A DNA stretch of 64,000 bases from Gluconacetobacter liquefaciens (GTDB taxonomy: Bacteria > Pseudomonadota > Alphaproteobacteria > Acetobacterales > Acetobacteraceae). Positions 38,410 to 48,009 of this stretch are shown here, piece by piece (the stretch's first letter is position 1; each line of letters begins with the position of its first letter). The DNA lies in assembly GCF_003350405.1 (NCBI RefSeq), contig NZ_QQAW01000013.1:1-64000 (forward strand), given 5' to 3'. A model generated the notes under the pieces. That model did not search any database, was not told the DNA's origin, and saw only the letters and a list, made by a program, of their open reading frames with translations. The position numbers and the translations under genes are program-made.

Positions 38410-38940
38410 ATGGCAAAACGTTGGTACGTCGTTCACGTCTATTCAGGCTTCGAGAAGAAGATCGCCCAGCACATCAAGGAGCAGGCGGCTCAGAAGGGTC
38501 TGTCCGACCATTTCGGTGACATTCTGGTCCCCTCCGAAGAGGTGGTCGAGGTCCGTCGTGGCCAGAAGGTCAGTTCCGAGCGGAAGTTCTTCCCCGGCTA
38601 CGTGCTGGTCAACATGGAACTGACCGACGAAGCCTGGCATCTGGTCAAGGACACTCCCAAGGTCACCGGCTTCCTGGGCACCAAGACCCGTCCCTCGCCG
38701 ATCCCCGCGGCCGAAGCCGAGCGGATCATGAAGCAGGCGCAGGAAGGCGTGGAGCGTCCCCGCCCCTCCATTACCTTCGAGATCGGCGAGCAGGTGCGCG
38801 TGTCCGACGGCCCGTTCACCTCCTTCAACGGCACGATCGAGGAAGTGGACGAGGAAAAGGCGCGCCTCAAGGTCAGCGTTTCGATCTTCGGTCGCTCGAC
38901 CCCGGTCGACCTCGAATACAGCCAGGTCGAAAAACTCTAA
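38410..38940 (+). CDS. nusG: Transcription termination/antitermination factor NusG
   Basis: 176 residues. NGN domain [19 protein letters not shown] with the RNA polymerase-binding [10 protein letters not shown], then the KOW domain (about 125-175, [20 protein letters not shown]). It bridges RNA polymerase with Rho or the ribosome. It is usually followed by rplKAJL-rpoBC; here a terminator and convergent pqiC follow instead. Confidence 0.97.
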   Translation: MAKRWYVVHVYSGFEKKIAQHIKEQAAQKGLSDHFGDILVPSEEVVEVRRGQKVSSERKFFPGYVLVNMELTDEAWHLVKDTPKVTGFLGTKTRPSPIPAAEAERIMKQAQEGVERPRPSITFEIGEQVRVSDGPFTSFNGTIEEVDEEKARLKVSVSIFGRSTPVDLEYSQVEKL

Positions 38941-38962
38941 GACAGCCCGACCATCCAGATAC

Positions 38963-38992
38963 AAAAAGGGGCGCCGCAAGGCGCCCCTTTTT
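38963..38992. terminator. Rho-independent terminator after nusG
   Basis: Perfect 13-bp arms (AAAAAGGGGCGCC and GGCGCCCCTTTTT) around GCAA, 22 bases after the nusG stop. The A/T ends let it work in both directions. Confidence 0.95.
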
Positions 38993-38994
38993 CG

Positions 38995-39098
38995 TTCCAA
39001 CGGCTTTGTCCTTTGGAAACCCAATCGTTATTCAATAATCGGGGTGCAGGGCCTCAGGCCCTGCCGGGTCCAGGGCAGCGCCCTGGCCTGCCCCTCAA
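38995..39098. repeat. GC-rich intergenic palindromic repeat, family 1, copy c
   Basis: Contains CTTTGGAAACCCAATCG, CAGGGCCTCAGGCCCTG and CCAGGGCAGCGCCCTGG. It shares building blocks with copies a, b and d. Its inner end reaches the pqiC stop at 39095. Confidence 0.75.
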
Positions 39099-39733
39099 AC
39101 AGGTGGCGCCACAGGCCCAAGCGCCCGCAGATGCGCCGCCGCACGATCCGCCACCTGCCCCAGCAACGCACTCAGCGCCGCCACCAGACCGGCCGTCCCC
39201 GAACCGCTGACCGGCAGGTTCAGCGCCAGCACGTCCGACGCCCCACCATCATGCCCCAGCCAGTGGACAGCCAGAGTACCCCCCAGCACTGCCTGTCCCC
39301 CGGCATCGCGCGAAAAGCGCGTCAGCGTCAGCTCGACCGCCGCCAACGCCGTGGTCGCCACCGCGTCGTTCTGGGCGAAGATGGTGCTGCCCGGCAGGCG
39401 CTGCTGCAGGTCGGCAGTCAGTACGTGACCTATCATGCTCGGCAGCGACTCGCTCCAGGCATCGCCGCTCGCGGTCTTCAAGCGATAATCGCCCTCGCTG
39501 CGCACGATGCGCTCGCGGTCCAGCGATGTCGCGACCGAAGGCGTCCGCACCTCGATCACCGCCGGCCCACCCGCCTGGACGGCACCGGGCCACGGCACGA
39601 GGGCATAGAGGTTCGGGTCCGACGAACACGCGGCCAGCGGGCCGGCGGCGGCGACGGCAAACAGGCCGCCAGCCCCCCGCAGAACCGCCCGTCGTGAGGC
39701 AAACGGGCGGGAAGGATGCCCTGACAGTCTCAT
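39095..39733 (-). CDS. pqiC: PqiC-like lipoprotein (ABC-type transport auxiliary)
   Basis: 212 residues. A basic, Ala-rich signal peptide ends in the lipobox LAAC (Cys near residue 36). The mature part has the ABC_trans_aux fold start NLYALVPWP and IEVRTPSVATSLDRERIV. PqiC is an outer-membrane lipoprotein that meets the PqiB needle. Begins 3 bases after the pqiB stop, so the three pqi genes are one operon. Confidence 0.85.
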   Translation of the reverse strand: MRLSGHPSRPFASRRAVLRGAGGLFAVAAAGPLAACSSDPNLYALVPWPGAVQAGGPAVIEVRTPSVATSLDRERIVRSEGDYRLKTASGDAWSESLPSMIGHVLTADLQQRLPGSTIFAQNDAVATTALAAVELTLTRFSRDAGGQAVLGGTLAVHWLGHDGGASDVLALNLPVSGSGTAGLVAALSALLGQVADRAAAHLRALGPVAPPV

Positions 39734-39736
39734 AGG

Positions 39737-41425
39737 CTAGCGTCCCGTAATCAGCGCCGAAGGATGGCGATTGAGGAAATCGGTCAGGAAGCGCAGCGAC
39801 CGCGCGGCCTCGTTGAGCTGCACCAGCATCTGCTGCAGATCGCGGTGGAAGTCGGTATCGCCGCCATAACTCCCCATCAGCTTGTTCGCATTCTTCAGCG
39901 TGCTGTCCAGTTGCGCGCTCATCTGCGGCAGGCGCTGGAACAGCGGGTGCATGCCGGTGCGGGCGTCGCTCGCCAGCCCCTGGACGCTCCGCAGCGAATC
40001 GCGCAACGCAACGATGGCCTGCTTCACTTCCGGCGAATTGATCCGTGCGTCGGAATGCGCCAGCAGGTTGTTCAGATTATCGCCCACCTGGGTCAACGGC
40101 ATCGCAGCGATCTTGTCGGCAACGGTGGAGAGCGAATCCATGATGCCGCTCATGCCGCCCGCCTTGCTGGGAATGACCAGTGCCGTGCCCTCCGTCGTCA
40201 CCACGGCCGGGGTGGCCTTCTTGACGAAATTCAGGCCGATCATCGATTCGCCGGTCAGCAGGCTGGCACTGTCGACCGAAGCCCGCAGCCCGTTATCCAC
40301 CAACGCCTGAATGGTCGCGCTCATGGTATCGCGATGAATCTCGCTCAGCGGCAGAATGCGCTCGGGCTGGATCTCCATCCCCACCCGCACCCGGGCGGTC
40401 CCATCCTTCTGGTCCAGCATCAGCTTCACGCTGGTCACGGTGCCCACCTGGATACCGAACATCGTCACCTGCGCCCCGGTCGTCAGGCCCGTGACCGAAC
40501 TGGTCAGGTACGTGACCAGCGACACACGCTCGCGATAGCCCGCATTATCCGCCGCCTCGTTGCTGTCATACAGCCGGAAGACAGAATTCTTGGGCGCGGT
40601 CGGCGCGGAGGTTCCCTCCCGCTTGTCCGGCAGGCCGAACGCCACCCCGCCCGAGAACAGGGCCTGGATCGATTGCAGCTTCACCTTCAGGCCGCCGGCA
40701 CCCAGCCCGACCTGCACGCCCGACACGTTCCAGAAGCGCGTATCGGTGCGCAGATAGCTGTCATAGGGCTTGCGGATAAAGACCTGGATCAGGATCGGCC
40801 CCTCGCCCCCCGGCGGCATGGTATAGCCCAGCACCTCACCCACATCGATGTCGCGGAAGAAGACCGGCGCGCCCTGCCCGATCGACCCCAGCGAGGGGCT
40901 GATCAGCGTATAAGTGTTGCCGGGCTGGTCCGAGCGCATCCCCGGAGGCGCCTCCAATCCCTTGAACTTGCTTGCGCTGGCGCCTCCCGGCACCCCCGGG
41001 TCCATCGCAATATAGGCCCCGGTCATCAGGGTCTCTAGCCCGGTGACGCTGGCGCCGTTCAGGCGCGGCCGCACCACCCAGAAGCGCGCATGGTCCGTCA
41101 GCATCGGCGATGCATTGGCACTCATGCGCACCTTCACCTCGACATGGCGCATATCGGGCGTCAGCGTCACGTCCTGCACCGTACCCAGGGGCACGGCCTT
41201 GTTCTTCACCTGGGTCTGGCCACTGGTCAGCCCGTCCGCCGTGTCGAAGACGATGGTAATGTCAGGGCCGCGCCCCATGATGCCGCGCCAACCCAGATAG
41301 CCGGCGATGGCCACCGCCACGATCGGCACCAGCCAGACGATCGAGAAACGATATCGGCGCGCCGAAGCCTCGGGCGGCGAAGCCGCGGCACGATCGTCGG
41401 AATGATCTTGGGGGTCGTCGGTCAC
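39737..41425 (-). CDS. pqiB: PqiB, MCE-family intermembrane lipid transport protein
   Basis: 562 residues. One N-terminal membrane helix (FSIVWLVPIVAVAIAGYLGW) is followed by three MCE domains (first begins ITIVFDTADGLTSGQTQVKN) and a long C-terminal helical region (about 440-555) that forms the needle in E. coli. It spans the periplasm to move lipids between membranes. GTG 41425 overlaps the pqiA stop (GTGA). Confidence 0.92.
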   Translation of the reverse strand: MTDDPQDHSDDRAAASPPEASARRYRFSIVWLVPIVAVAIAGYLGWRGIMGRGPDITIVFDTADGLTSGQTQVKNKAVPLGTVQDVTLTPDMRHVEVKVRMSANASPMLTDHARFWVVRPRLNGASVTGLETLMTGAYIAMDPGVPGGASASKFKGLEAPPGMRSDQPGNTYTLISPSLGSIGQGAPVFFRDIDVGEVLGYTMPPGGEGPILIQVFIRKPYDSYLRTDTRFWNVSGVQVGLGAGGLKVKLQSIQALFSGGVAFGLPDKREGTSAPTAPKNSVFRLYDSNEAADNAGYRERVSLVTYLTSSVTGLTTGAQVTMFGIQVGTVTSVKLMLDQKDGTARVRVGMEIQPERILPLSEIHRDTMSATIQALVDNGLRASVDSASLLTGESMIGLNFVKKATPAVVTTEGTALVIPSKAGGMSGIMDSLSTVADKIAAMPLTQVGDNLNNLLAHSDARINSPEVKQAIVALRDSLRSVQGLASDARTGMHPLFQRLPQMSAQLDSTLKNANKLMGSYGGDTDFHRDLQQMLVQLNEAARSLRFLTDFLNRHPSALITGR

Positions 41426-42891
41426 GCCTGCCTCGGCTCCATCCTGTCAGTTTCTGCCGTACGCCGGCCGGTCCGCGCACGCACGGCGGCGGACGCCACG
41501 CCATCGGGCGACGGCCCGTTCAGGCCAGCCGCATCCCACATCACCCTGGGGTCGAAGCTCCATGCCGCGAACAGGGTCAGCACCACCACCGAGGCAAAGG
41601 CCACCATCCCGGCATTGGCCGTGACGCTCGCCAGCGAATTGAACCGGACGACCGCCACCAGGATCGACACCATGAAGACATCGATCATCGACCACCGGCC
41701 GATCACGTCCACCATGCGGAACAGCCGCGTGCGCTTGACCAGCGCGAAGGACGACCCGCGCCAGGTGCCGATCACCATCCAGCTCAGACTGAGGATCTTG
41801 AGCATCGGCACCAGGATGCTGGCAAAGAACACCAGCAGGGAAAGCGGGATCATCCCGTCTTGCCACAGTTCGATCGCCCCTTCGATGATCGTATGGCCAC
41901 CCCCGCCGCCCATCTTGAAGAAGGTCATGACCGGGTAGAGATTGGCCGGAAAATAAAAGATGACGGCCGACAGCAGAAAGGCGCTGGTCCGCGCCAGCGT
42001 GTCGGGCGCCCGTCGCCAGACCTTGTGGCCACAGCGCGGACAGACACCGACGCAGCGCAGGTTGCTGACCGGCGCCCCCAGTTCCCCCACCAGCCCGCAC
42101 GACGGGCAGGCCACCAGATGATCGACCGGCGGCAGCGGAATCTCGTCGATATGCACATGGCTGACCGCCACACGCTCCCCATCCTCCTGCCGAGTGATGG
42201 CATCCACGCGCCGGTGCCGCCAGATCCGTTCGGTATCGAGGGTCGAATCCGTGGCCGCCATGGTCAGCATCAGGGCCGATATCAGATAGACGGCGGGGCC
42301 GACATCGACATGGGCCAGATCCGTCAGCTTGGTATAGGCAACGAAAATACCCAGAACATAGACCTCGATCATCGACCAGGGCCGCATCTTCTCGTACCAG
42401 ATCAGCAGATGCGGCGCCCAGTCAGGCATCTGCCGCCGGCTGGCGGCGTAGAGGATGGCGAACATCATCCCGATCACCACCGCCGGCGCCGCGATGGTCA
42501 CCAGCCCGACCAGAAGCCCGGCTTCCCCCCATCCCTCATGCAGCAGTTCCATGGGGCCGGTGAGCAGGTCCACCGTACGTTCGCGCCCATACACGTCCAG
42601 CGTCATCAGGGACGACGCCAGAGCCGCCAGATACAGCGCGCAGGAACTGATGCAGAAGGCAAGCGGCGTCTGGAGCGGCGAGGTCCGGCGCCGCCACTCC
42701 AGCGTCTGCCCACACCGCGAGCAGGCGGCCAGTTCGCCGGCCTGCAACGGGGGGCGGCGCTGAAACAGGCCGCATCCGGGACATTCCACCAGATCATCGA
42801 TCGTCCGGACATGGCGCAGGTCGGCTGTCCGACGTGGCCAGGCGGCCCGACGGAGCATGCGTGAAGTCCGCGCTGACATCGTCTCGCTCAT
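41422..42891 (-). CDS. pqiA: PqiA, paraquat-inducible integral membrane protein
   Basis: 489 residues. Two tandem PqiA modules, each starting with a zinc-ribbon: CPGCGLF...CSRCGQ near the N-terminus, and CPSCGLV...CPRCGHK in the middle. Each is followed by four membrane helices. It forms the inner-membrane part of the Pqi lipid transporter. First gene of pqiABC; start ATG 42891. Confidence 0.92.
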   Translation of the reverse strand: MSETMSARTSRMLRRAAWPRRTADLRHVRTIDDLVECPGCGLFQRRPPLQAGELAACSRCGQTLEWRRRTSPLQTPLAFCISSCALYLAALASSLMTLDVYGRERTVDLLTGPMELLHEGWGEAGLLVGLVTIAAPAVVIGMMFAILYAASRRQMPDWAPHLLIWYEKMRPWSMIEVYVLGIFVAYTKLTDLAHVDVGPAVYLISALMLTMAATDSTLDTERIWRHRRVDAITRQEDGERVAVSHVHIDEIPLPPVDHLVACPSCGLVGELGAPVSNLRCVGVCPRCGHKVWRRAPDTLARTSAFLLSAVIFYFPANLYPVMTFFKMGGGGGHTIIEGAIELWQDGMIPLSLLVFFASILVPMLKILSLSWMVIGTWRGSSFALVKRTRLFRMVDVIGRWSMIDVFMVSILVAVVRFNSLASVTANAGMVAFASVVVLTLFAAWSFDPRVMWDAAGLNGPSPDGVASAAVRARTGRRTAETDRMEPRQA

Positions 42892-43286
42892 GACTCGCCG
42901 TACTATAAATCAAAATCGGATCGGCGATAGTCATCCAGCATATTGCTGCCATGACGAGAGCCGGAAGACAGGCGGAAGGGGAGAATTTCCATCGCGAATA
43001 ACGGCCGGACCACCGCATGACCCGCCCGGCAGGCCCCTGATCATCGCAGGAAAATCAGAATATTTGGATAACACTCGGACGAGGGGGGCAAAATGACAGG
43101 AACGTCTCGCCGAGATAACGATCTCTTGAGCATCGTTGCCCCAGCCATCAGCCGATCAGGCAACCCATCCGCTCATCGTGAAGGAAAATACCAGAGGCTG
43201 AACCCGCAAACGGGACATGCGGCACGCTGCCAAACCACCCAGCCCATATGCAACGACCGACAGGAACGATCGGCGGAAGACTGAAG
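42892..43286. other. Intergenic region between pqiA and tRNA-Thr
   Basis: Promoter region of pqiA; TATAGT on the minus strand at 42902-42907 is a possible -10 but lies very close to the start. A 63-codon frame at 43093-43284 (+) is described separately. Otherwise nothing recognised. Confidence 0.4.
43093..43284 (+). CDS. Doubtful small open frame
   Basis: 63 residues after GAGGGGGG six bases upstream of the ATG. The product is polar, lacks a hydrophobic segment, has no recognisable family, and ends just before tRNA-Thr on the other strand. The good ribosome site is the only support. Confidence 0.2.
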   Translation: MTGTSRRDNDLLSIVAPAISRSGNPSAHREGKYQRLNPQTGHAARCQTTQPICNDRQERSAED

Positions 43287-43362
43287 TGGTGCCGGTGAAG
43301 AGATTCGAACTCCCGACCCCATCATTACGAATGACGTGCTCTACCAACTGAGCTACACCGGC
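43287..43362 (-). tRNA. tRNA-Thr (anticodon CGT)
   Basis: 76 bases with encoded CCA. Acceptor GCCGGTG/CACCGGC, D-stem GCTC/GAGC, anticodon stem CGTCA/TGATG with loop TTCGTAA, and T-loop TTCGAAT. Reads ACG. Confidence 0.96.
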
Positions 43363-43463
43363 AACGAGGCGAGCGTATAACGGGCCTGAAAGGGCATTGC
43401 AACCCCCCATCCGGCGGATCGCCGGCCAATCCCGCAGGACCGGCCGGCGCCCCGGTCAGGCAA

Positions 43464-44855
43464 TCAGAACGGCGCGTCGATATCGACGACGTCGATCAGC
43501 TTGTGGTTGACGAACTCCTTGATTCCCAACCCGATCAGCTCGCGGCCGTAGCCCGAGCGCCCGACGCCGCCGAAGGGCAGGTCGGCCTTGACCATCGTCG
43601 GATGGTTCACGAACACCATGCCGGTATGAATCTTCTTCGCCACCTCGACACCGCGCGCGGTGTCCTTGGTGAAGACCGAGCCACCCAGCCCATACGGCGT
43701 GTCGTTGGCGATGCGAATCGCATCGGCCTCGTCACGGGCACGGAAGATCATCGACACCGGGCCGAAGAACTCCCACAGGCGGGCGGGGTTGTCGCCCGTC
43801 ATGCCGGTCAGGATCGTCGGCTGCACGAAGGCACCGGTCTCGGGCACGCGGGGTCCGACCTCGGTTGCCGTCGCGCCATGCGCCACGGCCTTGGCGATGT
43901 TCTCGCGGATCTCCTTGGCCGCACCCTGCGACGACAGCGGCGCCAGCGTGGTCTCGGGGTCCATCGGGTCGCCGGCCTTCAGCGCCGCCACACCGGCGGT
44001 GTAGAGTTCCAGGAACCGGTCATAGACCGCATCGACCACGATCACGCGCTTGGACGACACGCACACCTGCCCGGCATTCCAGTGCCGGCCGAACACCGCC
44101 CATTTCGCGGTCTTCTCCAGATCGGCGTCTTCCAGCACCACGAAGGCGTCGGCGCCGCCAAGCTCCATGGTCGTCTTCTTCAGCGCCTTGCCGGCCTGCG
44201 ACGCGATCACCGAGCCGGCCCCTTCCGAGCCCGTCAGGGCCGCACCGCACACGCGCGGATCGTTCAGGATCATCTCGACCTGCCCACGGGTGGGGTACAG
44301 GTTGCGGAACGCACCGTCCGGCAGGCCCGCACGCTTCATCAGCGTCTGGAAGATCGCCGCACTCTGCGGCACGTTCGAGGCATGCTTCAGCAGCACGGTA
44401 TTACCGGCCGAGAGCTGCGGCGCGATGATGCGCGCGATCTGGTAATAGGGGAAATTCCACGGCTCGATCGCCAGCAGCACGCCCAGCGGCTGATGCACCA
44501 GCACCGCATCGCCCGAGCGCGGGTCCGACACCGGCAGCTTCTCCGGCGCCAGCAGGCTCTCGGCATGCTCGGCATAATAATCGAAGATCGCCGCCGACAG
44601 CTCGACCTCGGCCTTGGCCTCGGCGAACAGCTTGCCCATTTCCAGCGTCAGCAGGCGCGCGAAATCATCAGCTTCGGCCCGCAGGATCTGGGCCGCCTTC
44701 GTCATCACGGCGGTACGGGTCGCAAACGGCGTGTCGCGCCAGTCCAGGAATGCCGCGTGGGCGTCGTCAATCGCCTGACGCACCTCGTTATCCGTGGCAT
44801 CCGGGAACGTGGCCAGCACTTCGCCGGTATAGGGGTTGGTCGTTGCGTATGCCAT
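43464..44855 (-). CDS. NAD(P)-dependent aldehyde dehydrogenase, succinate-semialdehyde type
   Basis: 463 residues. Rossmann and catalytic elements: EPWNFPYYQI, TGSEGAGSVI, MELGGADAFVVLEDAD with the general-base Glu, and the catalytic Cys in NAGQVCVSSKRVIV. The N-terminus MAYATTNPYTGEVLATFPDA and length match the YneI/Sad-like succinate-semialdehyde dehydrogenase group. It oxidises an aldehyde to the acid in the cytosol. No GABA genes are adjacent, so the substrate is uncertain. Confidence 0.88.
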   Translation of the reverse strand: MAYATTNPYTGEVLATFPDATDNEVRQAIDDAHAAFLDWRDTPFATRTAVMTKAAQILRAEADDFARLLTLEMGKLFAEAKAEVELSAAIFDYYAEHAESLLAPEKLPVSDPRSGDAVLVHQPLGVLLAIEPWNFPYYQIARIIAPQLSAGNTVLLKHASNVPQSAAIFQTLMKRAGLPDGAFRNLYPTRGQVEMILNDPRVCGAALTGSEGAGSVIASQAGKALKKTTMELGGADAFVVLEDADLEKTAKWAVFGRHWNAGQVCVSSKRVIVVDAVYDRFLELYTAGVAALKAGDPMDPETTLAPLSSQGAAKEIRENIAKAVAHGATATEVGPRVPETGAFVQPTILTGMTGDNPARLWEFFGPVSMIFRARDEADAIRIANDTPYGLGGSVFTKDTARGVEVAKKIHTGMVFVNHPTMVKADLPFGGVGRSGYGRELIGLGIKEFVNHKLIDVVDIDAPF

Positions 44856-45055
44856 AAGTCGTTTTCCTTCCAGCGGGCCATTTCCGGCCCGATGCCTGTG
44901 ATAACGGGCATCCGGAGCTTCCCCGTCAAGAGGAACCTCACGGCTGCGTTATCATAAGAGTAAGGTCGATCCGCTCTCGGGAATCGAGCCCGCCAGGCGC
45001 GCGGGCCCACGAGCATGCCGCCGGCTCATCCCGGCGGCATGCAATCCTGCACCAT

Positions 45056-46889
45056 TCAGAACGTGAGTTCCAGATTGGTCTGGAAATAGGCGCCCGGCTT
45101 CGCACCGGCATCCCGCAATCCACGCGACAGCGCCGTATATTGCCCGTCGATGCTGAAGGTCACATGCCGCGTCGCCCGCCAGGTGAAGCTCCCCTGGGGC
45201 AGCACGCCGCTATAACCGCCCGACGGCCGATAGGCATAATTCACACCGCCGGGAAAATAGATCGTATCGTGGATCGAATTCCGCCACAGCACCGGCACCC
45301 TCAGCAGCAGCGACGTATTGATGGTGGGCGACATCGTCACCAGCGGTCCCACATCGATCACGTTCTGCAGGTTGAAGTTCTGCGCCAGGTCCAGATAGTA
45401 CGCGCTGGGCACGAAGGGCGAAAGGAAGCCCCCCCCAGGTGCTGGTCGCGCTCCTGCGGGTATCCCCACCCGAAATATCGTCGGCCTGAATTCCGATCGC
45501 GGGCCGCCCCCACCAGTTCGCGAATCGCCACGCCACCGAGGCATTGAACGAATAGGCCGACACCGGCCGCGTCGGGCCGTTCTTCGCCGCCTGGAAATTC
45601 CCCCCCTGCCACATGCCGCTGGCAGAGAATTCGATCGGCCCTGCATTGCCCCACACGCGCATACCCGGCGTATCACGATGCGTCGAACCCGCGACGACGC
45701 CCTTCGTCGCCGTGATCGGGCTGCTGGCCAGCAGATAGCCGAGATAGTACGTATCGACGAAAATCTGGCTTTTCTTGCCGAACGTCTTGAATTCGGGGAT
45801 CGCGTAAGACGTATAGGCCCCGAACAGCCGGGTCTTCCAGCCGACCTGATCATGAAACGCCCGATATTCGTAATTGGTCAGAGATAGGTCGAACAGATCG
45901 ACGCGGAACCGTTTCCAGACGCTGTAGCCACGCAACCCGTTCCATGAATACGGAATGGACGGATAGACACTGCCCGCCGAAATATTGGGCGGCACGTCAA
46001 GGAACGACATGCGGCCGACCATGGCCCCCATCGTCGCCCCCAGCATGCGCCCGCGCACCTCCACGAACGCCTGCTGCGCATCGACCCTGTTCCGCCAGCG
46101 GGCATTATAGCCGAATTTGTTGCCACCGGTCGCCTGACCGCTCATCAATTCGCCATAGAAACGCACATGCTCGCCCAGATGCAGGTCAGCGCCGAGATTG
46201 GTCCGCAGGTTGGACAGATAGGTATGGCTCTTCCCCACCGCCCCCAGCGCTGGATGCTGCTCCCAGAAACCGTGATGCCGGAAATTGCCGCTCAGCGTCA
46301 GGTAGATCGAGCCACTGTCATTGAGCGCGATATATTTCAGCGGATCGAGAAAATCATGGCGGTTGCGCTTGTCGCGAAGGCTCGACCAGTCCTCGGCCCA
46401 ACGCGCCACCGCATAATATCCCACGGTGCCGAAGCCGGAAGCCGCACCCGTGTTCGCGTTGAACACCCCCCACGGCCCCTGATGCAACTGAATCGGGGTC
46501 AGCGGATGCAGCATCAGCGATTGCGGCTGGCCATAAAGTTCCGGACGGCTGGTCAGCGGCGGCAATTGCTGGAGCGGCGCGTGCCAGAATGAATCCCGGC
46601 TCTGCACGATCGGCGTGACGGCCGGAGCCGGAGCCGGTGTCGCTGCCGCACCGATCGGGGTGGGAAGCGGGGTCGTAGCCGTCGCACCCGTTCCCGCTGT
46701 CGCCTGGGCGAGCTGGATACGGGTGGTCACGATCTCGGCGTCTCCCGGCGCCGCGTGGGCAGGCATGACGAACACCACGCCGGCAAGAGCAGGCAGCAGA
46801 ACCCGTCCACCTTTCTGCAAACGGGACAATGACGAAAACCCAGAGGACATATACATAGCCAGATCTTTTTCTTTATTATTGTCAGGCAT
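45056..46889 (-). pseudogene. Alginate-export-type outer-membrane channel, frameshifted
   Basis: A signal peptide (about residues 25-50, ending PAHA) and a Pro/Ala-rich linker precede the beta-barrel, whose Alginate_exp-like part starts near DSGSIYLTLSGNFRHHGFWE. The frame breaks at a run of eight C on the plus strand (45429-45436). One base less restores a continuous 610-residue product ending in NLELTF, with the terminal aromatic typical of porins. As written, translation leaves the barrel frame and ends at 45210. The cause could be sequencing error, phase variation or real loss. Start is ATG 46889 or 46856. Intact relatives pass anionic polysaccharide or small organic solutes. Confidence 0.82.
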
Positions 46890-47482
46890 CACAGAACAAC
46901 CGCGCATTCAGTCCGCCACGCGCCGTCCTGTCTCTGAGAGGCAGGAAACCGCCCCATGGATGGGCGCTTCCGCCGACAACCACCTACCGGGCGAGGCACG
47001 GGCCGCGAGATTCCTATTCCGCGAACCCCGCCCTCATGCTGGCCGCCCACAACGGGAAGCGAACCGCACAGACTTCTCGAAAACCCCTGCAAGCAGGGAA
47101 ACAATCCCGGATCGGGAAAACCCACGGGAGCAAAGCCGGCGCACAATCATGACCCAACTCTCCAACGGTCACAAAAACAATCCAACCGCCCTCTGCAAAG
47201 AGAGTGACCATCCGCTTTTGTCGGATTTTCTCTAAAAGAAGAAATAACAATTATATGTTTTCCGGATAAATTACGCTCACAATCCAGTGTGGAAAATCCC
47301 GAAATTCACCATCCAGTTACCAACCACCACCGGGCCGAAATACCAGCATCACCAACCGGAACACCCCGACTAGGCTTCAGGGATGTTTCCTGAACGCCTA
47401 AGATGCTTGCAAAGTTTCGTTTACGAACGGAGAGCACCAGCCCACACCTGCAGCGAATACCTCAAAACCGTCCATGTAACCC
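46890..47482. other. Intergenic region between the channel gene and the HxlR gene
   Basis: 593 bases without a recognised gene. 47225-47300 is unusually AT-rich for this chromosome (TAAAAGAAGAAATAACAATT) and could hold promoters or a small RNA. No clear hairpin terminator or tRNA found. Confidence 0.4.
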
Positions 47483-47893
47483 TCAAACAGCCCCCTGCGC
47501 TCCCTTGCGGGCGCGCGTCACATGGGCATCCACCCGGTCCAGCACGGCGGCATGTTCCGCCCCCCAGCGATAGAGCATCTCCACCGGCTCGACCATTTTC
47601 CGGCCCAGCGCCGTCAGCCGATATTCGACCACCGGCGGCATCACCTGATGCACCTCGCGTGTCACCAGCCCCATCTCTTCCAGTTCCCGCAGCGTCTGCG
47701 TCATCATCTTCTTCGACAGGCCGGGAATACTGCGCAACAGCGCGCCGGGCCGCGACGCGCCCCCCAGCAGATGCAGCGTGTGCAGAATCATCGTCACCCA
47801 TTTGCCGCTGAACAGCCGCAGCAGCCGTCGCGGCGCGCAGCCTTCATCGAAGGGGGCCTGACGATACGCATCGGGCAACGGAGCAAGCGACAT
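47483..47893 (-). CDS. HxlR-family transcriptional regulator
   Basis: 136 residues. Winged helix of the HxlR/MarR-like type: LLRLFSGKWVTMILHTLHLL, RSIPGLSKKMMTQTLRELEE and VTREVHQVMPPVVEYRLTAL. One Cys at position 19 is in the place where redox-sensing members carry their sensor. It is divergent from the reductase at 48010 and an operator-like palindrome lies between them, so it probably represses that gene and itself. Confidence 0.88.
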   Translation of the reverse strand: MSLAPLPDAYRQAPFDEGCAPRRLLRLFSGKWVTMILHTLHLLGGASRPGALLRSIPGLSKKMMTQTLRELEEMGLVTREVHQVMPPVVEYRLTALGRKMVEPVEMLYRWGAEHAAVLDRVDAHVTRARKGAQGAV

Positions 47894-47909
47894 GATGACC
47901 CTTCCCTAT

Positions 47910-47927
47910 GGGAACCTTCTGGTACCC
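47910..47927. promoter_or_regulatory. Operator-like palindrome between the HxlR gene and the reductase
   Basis: GGGAACC (47910-47916) and GGTACCC (47921-47927) pair at 6 of 7 positions around TTCT. The site is 17 bases upstream of the HxlR start and 83 bases upstream of the reductase. Confidence 0.55.
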
Positions 47928-48009
47928 AGGGCACGAAAGAGTGCCGGATTGTCCTTTGTATCCACGCGCCCCAATTTGCGGAAACTGTTTTCCCGTTACG
48001 GAGAGTTCC

